NCBI GenBank assembly: GCA_030151565.1
Contig: JASLDM010000066.1
Location: 1-10,074 of the forward strand
Reading direction: 5' to 3'
Length of the DNA: 10,074 bases
DNA from: Flavobacterium sp.
GTDB lineage: Bacteria; Bacteroidota; Bacteroidia; Flavobacteriales; Flavobacteriaceae
Shown here: piece after piece, positions 1-5,520 of the stretch
Layout of the letters: each line of letters starts with the position of its first letter
Position numbering within the stretch: position 1 is the stretch's first letter
Position numbers and translations under genes: made by a program
Notes under the pieces: generated by a model
The model's input: the letters and a program-made list of their open reading frames with translations, nothing else
What the model was told of the DNA's origin: nothing
The model's database searches: none

Positions 1-1751
1 TTCAGCATGAATTCCAAGTTCGTTCTGATGATTCTTATTGCTTCAGCGGAACTTGATCTACTACTGATCTCAATAATTTGCTCATTTGAGTCAGAGTGTG
101 GAATATCGCCTAAAAATGGAATATTAGTGTTGTTTTCAATATCCATTCTATTTTTAATCTTTGTGTCTAAAAGATTTTTTAAATAGATAATAGCAAAAGG
201 TATTAAACCTCCAAGAATTAATGCTGCAAGCAGAATGATATTGTTTTTTGGAGAAACAGGGTTATTACCTGCTTTGGCCTCATCTACAACTTTGGCATTT
301 AAATCCGTAGCTGCAAGTGCAATAGCTGTTTCTTCTCTTTTTTGGAAGAGGTATAGGTAGATCGCTTCTTTTACTTTTTGTTGTCTATCGATAATTCTGA
401 ATTCGCGTTCTTGTCTTGGTACTTGTGCAAGTTTTGATTCTAATTCTTTTTCTTTAGCAACTAGTTCTTTTTGAGTGATTTGTAAAGAGTTTTTTAGACG
501 ACTCAAACTCTCGCTTACAGAAGCTTTCATTGAAGCAATTTGATCGTCTAATTTTACAACAGCCGGGTTGCTGTCAGTAGAACTTGCGCGAATGCGATTG
601 CGTTCCAAAACTAAATTATTGTATTGATTTATCAGACTAGATGAACTCGCATCCGAAGAAACAATATTACCTGGTAAAAGTTCATTTGGCTTACTGTTTT
701 TAAGAAACTCAATCATAGAAATCACAACTTTTAGTTCTGTTTCATTTTCTATAATTCTTTTTTCATAAACGCTAGCGCTTTGAAGATAAAGACTTACCTC
801 TGTTGGGATATCTGTAAGTTTATGTTGAGATTTATATCCTTCAACTGTCTTTTCTGCATCGCCCAGCTCTTCAGTTATTAGAACCAATCTAGAGTCAATA
901 AATTCAGAGGTTTTTTCAGAGACAAATCGTTTATCAGCAATAGCTTCTTCATTATAAATAGAAACTAAGTTATTTAAGTAATCTACTCCTTTTGTAGGTG
1001 TAGGGTCCAGAAGTGATAAATCTATAACACTAGAAAATTTATCTGTAGGGTTTACTTGTAGGTTTCTTAAGAAGTAATTTACAACTTGATTTATAGGGAA
1101 AATTTCAATAATAGTTTCTTTTGATGAATTGTTTTCATCTTCTTTTGTTCCTTCCTTTGTTATGGTAGGTGTCGGTTTTGGTGTGTTTTTTGTAACTATT
1201 AATTTACCTAGCAATGTAGGTATTGTTGCTCCATATTCAAAAGTTCCAATTACCTCTTCTTCTGATCTTAATTCAAAAGAATTTTCTGATATGTTTTTTA
1301 AATAAAAGGTGTAGCGAATGTTGTCAAAGTCAAAAACGCGTTCAACGAAGTTAAATCGTATCGGGCTATCGTCATATAATTCACTTTTTTTAAGTCGGCC
1401 TTCAGAAATATAGGCAATGTTCAATTGCAAACGTCGAACTGTTTTCTCTGCAATTGCTCTTGATTTTAAAATTTGAGTTTCGTTTTCTACGTTACTTTTA
1501 CCTCCTGAAAACATTGCTAAATCGGAAAAAGCAGCCATTTCACTAGCCATACCGCCTCCACGACGCTCATCTTTTACAATGATTGTAGTATTAATTTGGT
1601 ATGTTTTTTCAGCATAACGCAAATAGATAAAAGCTAAAACAAGAACAAGAAATATACTAAGAACAAACCATCTCCAGTGGATAATGTATTTTTCTAATTC
1701 TTCTCGAATATTTATGTTCGAATTGTCGTTTTTGTCAAATTGATTTTCCAT
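1..1751 (-). CDS. Wzc-type polysaccharide chain-length regulator / tyrosine autokinase, C-terminus cut by window edge
   Basis: Inner-membrane polysaccharide co-polymerase that controls chain length of exported polysaccharide and, with Wza, forms the export machine. I translated the minus frame from the ATG at 1751; it is open to the window edge, giving about 583 residues. Visible in order: a cytoplasmic N-terminus, TM1 at about 29-46 (Wzz-type), a long periplasmic region with predicted coiled coil, a GNVR-type motif PRQERE at 445-450, TM2 at about 506-525, and then SSAEAIRIIRTNL at 567-579. That last motif is the EAxRxxRTN signature that opens bacterial BY-kinase domains. The Walker motifs and tyrosine tail would lie beyond the left edge, so kinase activity is expected but not seen. 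Residues 189-212 are a Thr/Pro then Lys/Glu/Asn-rich low-complexity stretch inside the periplasmic part. The gene starts 5 bases after the wza stop, so the two are almost certainly co-transcribed. It could be named wzc, ptk or epsD-like; the family call is firm, the exact polysaccharide unknown. Confidence 0.93.
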   Translation of the reverse strand, partial: MENQFDKNDNSNINIREELEKYIIHWRWFVLSIFLVLVLAFIYLRYAEKTYQINTTIIVKDERRGGGMASEMAAFSDLAMFSGGKSNVENETQILKSRAIAEKTVRRLQLNIAYISEGRLKKSELYDDSPIRFNFVERVFDFDNIRYTFYLKNISENSFELRSEEEVIGTFEYGATIPTLLGKLIVTKNTPKPTPTITKEGTKEDENNSSKETIIEIFPINQVVNYFLRNLQVNPTDKFSSVIDLSLLDPTPTKGVDYLNNLVSIYNEEAIADKRFVSEKTSEFIDSRLVLITEELGDAEKTVEGYKSQHKLTDIPTEVSLYLQSASVYEKRIIENETELKVVISMIEFLKNSKPNELLPGNIVSSDASSSSLINQYNNLVLERNRIRASSTDSNPAVVKLDDQIASMKASVSESLSRLKNSLQITQKELVAKEKELESKLAQVPRQEREFRIIDRQQKVKEAIYLYLFQKREETAIALAATDLNAKVVDEAKAGNNPVSPKNNIILLAALILGGLIPFAIIYLKNLLDTKIKNRMDIENNTNIPFLGDIPHSDSNEQIIEISSRSSSAEAIRIIRTNLEFML

Positions 1752-1756
1752 AGAAA

Positions 1757-2545
1757 TTATTTACGAATAGCTAAAGCGAATACAGTTACTAAAAGTGATA
1801 AAGCAGAGATACCAATGCTGATGTTTGGACCAACAGACGATGAGTTTATGCGAGTTTTATTTGGCTCTACATATACTATGTCGTTTTGGTTAAGATAGTA
1901 ATACGGCGAATTTATAAAATCAGCTTGAGTCATATCAACGCGATTGTATGTACGTTTTCCGTTATTTTCTCTGATAACCAATACATTTTGTCTTTTGCCG
2001 TAAATAGTCATATCTCCTGATAAAGCTATTGCTTCAGGTAGTGTTAATCTTTCGCTATTTATTGTGTGAACTCCTGGTCGAACAACTTCGCCTTGAACTG
2101 TGACTTTGAAGTTCATAATACGAATATTGATAATTGGATTGTTTAAGTACTTTGAAACCTTTCCTTTTATTAATGATATTGCTTCTGTACGTGTTAATCC
2201 TCCTAGTTTTAATGTACCTAAAACGGGGAATTCAATATTTCCTTGTGAATCTACTAGATATAGTTGTTGTTGCATTTGAGCACTTCCTGCTGGGTTATTT
2301 GGCTGAGAAGTCATGGTGTTTACCAAGTTAAATGGAGCTGCTGATTCAATGTCTTCTGCAGATACAATAATCATTAGTAAATCATCTGATTGTAACTTTG
2401 TTTTAAAAGTTTCTGCTAAATTATTTTCATTATTTATAGTCTCAGTGTTCTGATAATAAACGTATTTAGTTTTTGAAGCACAAGAACTCAGGATAAATAC
2501 TGAACCGAGTAATAAGGCAATGTAGGAGGTGATTCTTTTTTTCAT
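1757..2545 (-). CDS. Wza-type outer-membrane polysaccharide export lipoprotein (Poly_export/SLBB)
   Basis: Outer-membrane polysaccharide export (OPX) protein of 262 residues, expected to form the exit channel working with the Wzc protein encoded just downstream. A lipoprotein signal is clear: positively charged MKKR, a hydrophobic stretch, and lipobox LSSC with the acylated cysteine at residue 22. A Poly_export domain follows (about 45-145, with the strand containing FPVLG at 106-110), then an SLBB domain opening at QGEVVRPG (151-158). The C-terminus ends in a hydrophobic segment (about 238-258) and a short basic tail, as in many Bacteroidota OPX proteins; it is shorter than E. coli Wza (379 residues). 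The ATG at 2545 directly precedes the signal peptide and is well supported. A TACCTTTG promoter element lies only 10 bases upstream. Whether the product is capsule, exopolysaccharide or another surface glycan cannot be told here. Confidence 0.93.
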   Translation of the reverse strand: MKKRITSYIALLLGSVFILSSCASKTKYVYYQNTETINNENNLAETFKTKLQSDDLLMIIVSAEDIESAAPFNLVNTMTSQPNNPAGSAQMQQQLYLVDSQGNIEFPVLGTLKLGGLTRTEAISLIKGKVSKYLNNPIINIRIMNFKVTVQGEVVRPGVHTINSERLTLPEAIALSGDMTIYGKRQNVLVIRENNGKRTYNRVDMTQADFINSPYYYLNQNDIVYVEPNKTRINSSSVGPNISIGISALSLLVTVFALAIRK

Positions 2546-2555
2546 TTTTTTTTTG

Positions 2556-2563
2556 CAAAGGTA
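2556..2563 (-). promoter_or_regulatory. Bacteroidota-type -7 promoter element before wza-wzc
   Basis: On the minus strand this reads TACCTTTG, an exact match to the Bacteroidota -7 consensus TAnnTTTG. The expected -33 TTG about 19-21 bases upstream is not obvious; that position is a run of T. Only 10 bases separate the element from the wza ATG, so transcription from here would give a leader of only a few bases. The motif match is seen; promoter activity is inferred. Confidence 0.5.
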
Positions 2564-2808
2564 AATTATCTGTAATTATTAAAAAAACGTATAATTGGCT
2601 TTATAATTTTACATATCTGTTTCTTTAAAGACTTTCTTTTTGATGTCTAAAATATAAATTTAATAAAATTAGTAGGTTTAGAAATAGATAAGGTGATAGC
2701 TTTAGTTCGTTCATATATTTAGATTATGGGATGGTTGAAATAGTTGCTTTGTCGCAATGTTGTGCCAATATAAAATCAAAACGAACTGTTGTGTTATCTT
2801 AATAAAAT

Positions 2809-2843
2809 TCGCTTTTAGTTGTCGGTCGAACTACTAAAAGCGA
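2809..2843 (-). terminator. Hairpin terminator candidate after lptB
   Basis: Arms TCGCTTTTAGT (2809-2819) and ACTAAAAGCGA (2833-2843) are perfect 11-base inverted repeats around a 13-base loop, 43 bases past the lptB stop. Read on the minus strand the second arm is followed by ATTTTATT, a modest T-tract, which fits a terminator for the kdsD-tatC-lptB operon. AGTT/AACT at 2817-2820 and 2829-2832 offers an alternative inner pairing. The stem is AT-rich and the T-tract interrupted, so termination may be partial. Confidence 0.6.
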
Positions 2844-2886
2844 GTCAAATATATTGAAAATATTCTTAAAATTTAGAGATTTAGTT

Positions 2887-3627
2887 TTAAAACTCCAATT
2901 TCTTTTTTCTTAATTCAAAGTTTTGTCCTAAATATACTTTTCTTACCATTTCATCTTCTGCAAGTTCTTCGGGTATTCCAGCCTTTAATATACCTCCTTC
3001 GAACATCAAATATGTTTTGTCGGTAATAGCTAGTGTTTCCTGTACGTTGTGGTCTGTAATTAGGATGCCGATATTTTTGTTTTTTAAACGAGCTACTATG
3101 CGCTGAATGTCTTCAACGGCAACAGGGTCAACTCCTGCAAAAGGTTCGTCTAATAAAATAAATTTAGGATCTGTTGCTAAGGCTCTGGCGATTTCAGTTC
3201 TACGGCGCTCTCCTCCTGAAAGTAAATCTCCTCGATTGGTTCGAATGTGTTCTAAGCTAAATTCTTCTATCAAAGATTCCATTTTTTCTATTTGTTGTTT
3301 CTTAGTAAGCTTAGTAAGCTGTAAGACACTTAAAATGTTATCTTCGATGCTAAGTTTTCTAAAAACAGAAGCCTCTTGAGCCAAATATCCGATACCGTGT
3401 TGAGCTCTTTTGTACATCGGAAAGTCCGTAATATTGGTTTGGTCTAAGTAGATGTTTCCGCCGTTCGGTTTTACTAAGCCTACAATCATATAGAAAGAGG
3501 TTGTTTTTCCTGCTCCGTTTGGACCTAGTAATCCAACGATCTCTCCTTGATTAACTTCAACGGAAATGCCTTTTACAACTTTTCTACCTTTATATGTCTT
3601 GATTAAATTATCCGCTCTGAGTTTCAT
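2887..3627 (-). CDS. lptB: LPS export ABC transporter ATP-binding protein LptB
   Basis: Cytoplasmic ATPase that, with the LptF/LptG membrane proteins, extracts lipopolysaccharide from the inner membrane and drives it along the Lpt bridge. The 246-residue protein has the complete ABC ATPase set: Walker A GPNGAGKT at 35-42, Q-loop glutamine Q84, signature LSGGE at 136-140, Walker B ending LLDE with catalytic E161, D-loop around 166-167, and switch histidine H193. The GERRRTEIARAL stretch after the signature and FAGVDP after Walker B are typical of LptB rather than other ABC ATPases. Length fits the family (about 240). It begins 5 bases after the tatC stop and is the last gene of the operon, followed by a hairpin at 2809-2843. 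Its grouping with kdsD, which supplies the Kdo precursor, supports the LPS role. The partners LptF/G/C/A are not in the window. Confidence 0.95.
   Translation of the reverse strand: MKLRADNLIKTYKGRKVVKGISVEVNQGEIVGLLGPNGAGKTTSFYMIVGLVKPNGGNIYLDQTNITDFPMYKRAQHGIGYLAQEASVFRKLSIEDNILSVLQLTKLTKKQQIEKMESLIEEFSLEHIRTNRGDLLSGGERRRTEIARALATDPKFILLDEPFAGVDPVAVEDIQRIVARLKNKNIGILITDHNVQETLAITDKTYLMFEGGILKAGIPEELAEDEMVRKVYLGQNFELRKKKLEF
3301..3318. repeat. Perfect 9-base tandem duplication inside lptB
   Basis: CTTAGTAAG occurs twice head to tail. On the coding (minus) strand it encodes Leu-Thr-Lys twice (residues 104-109), in the variable helical region between the Q-loop and the signature motif. It is in frame, so a slippage gain or loss would only lengthen or shorten the linker by three residues. 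Confidence 0.7.
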
Positions 3628-3632
3628 AAATG

Positions 3633-4466
3633 CTAATTTTTTACTTTTGTTGGTACAGCTGGTTTTTTACGGTGAACAAATTTCGAGATATAAATGCTTA
3701 TCTCGTATAAAATCAATAAAGGGATTGCTACAATTACTTGACTTATAATATCCGGAGGGGTTATAATTGCCGAAAGAATTAATATTAATACAATGGCATA
3801 TTTTCTATATTCTCTTAAAAACTGTGGAGAAACTAAGTCCATTACAGATAAAAAGTAAATGATAATTGGTAGTTCAAAAACTAGACCACAGGCTAGTGAA
3901 GATGTTTTAACTAAACTAATGTATGAGTTGATGTCAATTTGATTTTTAACAATACTACTTACTTGTAGGTTAGATAAGAAGTTGATAGATAAAGGTGTAA
4001 TTAAGTAATATCCAAAAACAACTCCTATAAAGAATAAAAGAGATGATATGGATATGAAAAATTTAGCATTTTTCTTTTCATTATCGTACAAAGCCGGGCT
4101 AATAAACTTCCAAACCTCTCTTAAAATAAAAGGGAAAGCTATAATAAAACCCGCTGTTATTGAGGTCCATATCATTACAGAAAATTGACCTTCCATAGTT
4201 CTGTTTTGAATTTCGAATGGAAGCTCTTTATTACAGAAACTGTCTTCTAGGTTGAAAACTTTAGAGATGTCGCAGAAAATCTGGTATGTAATAAAGTCTC
4301 CACTTTTTGGACCGAAAATAATAGTATTGAAAATGAAATCTTTAAAAATAAAGGCTACAGTGGCTCCTAGAATAATAAAAATACTCGAACGAATTAATAA
4401 CCATCTTAATTCTTCCAAGTGGTCTAAAAAAGACATTTCTTTTTGAGCGCTCTTTTGTTCTGTCAT
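3633..4466 (-). CDS. tatC: Sec-independent (twin-arginine) protein translocase subunit TatC
   Basis: Inner-membrane receptor of the Tat pathway, which recognises twin-arginine signal peptides and exports folded proteins. The 277-residue protein shows six hydrophobic segments and the family marks: the N-terminal HLEELRWLL motif (16-24) before TM1, the cytoplasmic loop FISPALYDNEKK (121-132) with E130 matching the key glutamate after TM2, and E198 in FELP of TM4, matching the conserved intramembrane glutamate. Between TM1 and TM2 the periplasmic loop is enlarged (about 52-95) and carries two cysteines, C65 and C78. The start ATG overlaps the kdsD stop by one base (TAATG), implying translational coupling. 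No tatA or tatB is nearby. A basic tail (about 264-277) follows the last helix. Confidence 0.95.
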   Translation of the reverse strand: MTEQKSAQKEMSFLDHLEELRWLLIRSSIFIILGATVAFIFKDFIFNTIIFGPKSGDFITYQIFCDISKVFNLEDSFCNKELPFEIQNRTMEGQFSVMIWTSITAGFIIAFPFILREVWKFISPALYDNEKKNAKFFISISSLLFFIGVVFGYYLITPLSINFLSNLQVSSIVKNQIDINSYISLVKTSSLACGLVFELPIIIYFLSVMDLVSPQFLREYRKYAIVLILILSAIITPPDIISQVIVAIPLLILYEISIYISKFVHRKKPAVPTKVKN

Positions 4467-5437
4467 TATACGATTCCTTCTTTTAAAATGTCGTGAAGAT
4501 GAATAACACCTTTGTATTTATTTCCCTCAGTAACTAATAGTTGTGTAATGGCATTGTCTTCTAATATTGATAGAGCTTTAGAAACTCGTTCGTTTATATC
4601 TATTGTTTTAGGGTTCAGACTCATGATGTCTTTTGCCTTAATATTAGAAAGGTTGTCTTGATGTTCTAGCATTCTACGGATATCTCCATCTGTAATAATT
4701 CCAATTACGTTGTCGTTTTCAACAACTGCTGTTACACCTAATCTTTTTTTAGAGATTTCAACAATGACATCTTTAATGTTTGAACTTGGAGTAACCATTG
4801 GTTTCTTTTGAATATCAAGAATATCTTTGACCAAAAGTAGTAATTTTTTTCCTAAAGCGCCACCAGGATGATATAAAGCAAAATCTTCAGCTTTGAAGTT
4901 TCTTAAACGCATTAAGCATACTGCTAAAGCGTCCCCAAGAGCTAATTGAGCAGTAGTACTGTTCATAGGAGCAAGGTTATTCGGGCAAGCTTCTTTGTCT
5001 ACTTTTGAGAGGAGGATGTAGTCAGACCCTTTTCCAAGTGCGGAATTTTCGTTCGCGGTAATTGCGATTAGAGGATTTTCAAAACGCTTAAGTAAGGGAG
5101 TCAAGATTTTTATTTCAGGACTATTACCACTATTCGAAATACATATCACGCAATCGTCGGGTTGTAGTAAACCCAAATCACCATGAACAGCTTCTGAAGC
5201 GTGCATAAATAACGAAGGGGTACCTGTTGAATTGAAAGTAGCAACAATTTTAGCGCCAATTAGCGCACTTTTGCCAATTCCTGTCACGACAACGCGTCCT
5301 TTGCAATTAAAAATTGCGGCTACTGCTTTTTCAAAATCTTCGTTGATGTATTGGGTTAGTTTTGCAATGCTTTCACTTTCAGAAAGTAAAGTCTCCTTTG
5401 CAATATCTAGGATGTTTATAGAGGTATTCAATGTCAA
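4466..5437 (-). CDS. kdsD: D-arabinose-5-phosphate isomerase (KdsD/KpsF family), non-ATG start
   Basis: Cytoplasmic isomerase converting D-ribulose 5-phosphate to D-arabinose 5-phosphate, the first committed step toward Kdo of lipopolysaccharide. The 323-residue protein has an N-terminal SIS domain (about 35-180, with TGIGKS at 52-57 and SNSGNSPE at 101-108), the conserved YHPGGALGK stretch (189-197), and two CBS repeats (about 208-265 and 270-323). K56, E108, E149 and H190 sit at a constant offset of -3 from the four catalytic residues I recall for E. coli KdsD (K59, E111, E152, H193), so activity is likely. The start is TTG at 5437: an in-frame stop lies three codons upstream and the first internal ATG is residue 78, inside the SIS domain. 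A second TTG at residue 3 is also possible. It is first in the kdsD-tatC-lptB operon and divergent from recQ. KpsF or GutQ paralogues are less likely given the lptB neighbour. Confidence 0.93.
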   Translation of the reverse strand: MTLNTSINILDIAKETLLSESESIAKLTQYINEDFEKAVAAIFNCKGRVVVTGIGKSALIGAKIVATFNSTGTPSLFMHASEAVHGDLGLLQPDDCVICISNSGNSPEIKILTPLLKRFENPLIAITANENSALGKGSDYILLSKVDKEACPNNLAPMNSTTAQLALGDALAVCLMRLRNFKAEDFALYHPGGALGKKLLLLVKDILDIQKKPMVTPSSNIKDVIVEISKKRLGVTAVVENDNVIGIITDGDIRRMLEHQDNLSNIKAKDIMSLNPKTIDINERVSKALSILEDNAITQLLVTEGNKYKGVIHLHDILKEGIV

Positions 5438-5475
5438 GTAATGTTAAATATTATGAGGATTGAAAAGTTTTTTGT

Positions 5476-5483
5476 TACCTTTA
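5476..5483 (+). promoter_or_regulatory. Candidate -7 element for recQ
   Basis: Reads TACCTTTA, seven of eight positions of TAnnTTTG, and lies 37 bases before the recQ ATG. A TTG at 5460-5462 is only 13 bases upstream, closer than the usual 19-21 spacing, so the match is weak. Confidence 0.28.
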
Positions 5484-5490
5484 GGTTCTG

Positions 5491-5498
5491 CAAATTTA
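5491..5498 (-). promoter_or_regulatory. Candidate -7 element for the kdsD-tatC-lptB operon
   Basis: On the minus strand this reads TAAATTTG, an exact TAnnTTTG match, 53 bases before the kdsD TTG start. No clear TTG is seen at the -33 position, which would fall over the recQ start codon. The two divergent genes share an 83-base intergenic region. Confidence 0.38.
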
Positions 5499-5520
5499 TG
5501 TAAAATACCATTAAAAAATA

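Larger units (their letters stand above)
2546..2886. other. Intergenic gap between lptB and wza (341 bases)
   Basis: Very AT-rich stretch with no convincing gene. It holds, from the lptB side, a hairpin terminator candidate at 2809-2843, then about 200 bases without recognisable structure, and the wza promoter element at 2556-2563. The only small reading frame worth naming is a 29-codon minus-strand ORF (2714 to 2625) coding a mostly Leu/Ile/Phe peptide; it has no supporting start context and may be chance. I saw no tRNA, riboswitch or repeat family. The gap separates the kdsD-tatC-lptB operon from the polysaccharide export genes, which share its direction. Confidence 0.6.

Noticed and set aside
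2134..2331. 65-codon plus-strand frame of hydrophobic character inside wza
   Set aside because: It is antisense to a well-identified OPX gene; the hydrophobicity is a by-product of the opposite strand's codons.
3301..3318. The 9-base tandem repeat as a phase-variation switch
   Set aside because: Two copies of a 9-base unit stay in frame on gain or loss, so no on/off switching is expected; kept only as a repeat.
3107..3379. 90-codon plus-strand frame inside lptB
   Set aside because: Antisense shadow of the signature and Walker B region of LptB; no independent motif.
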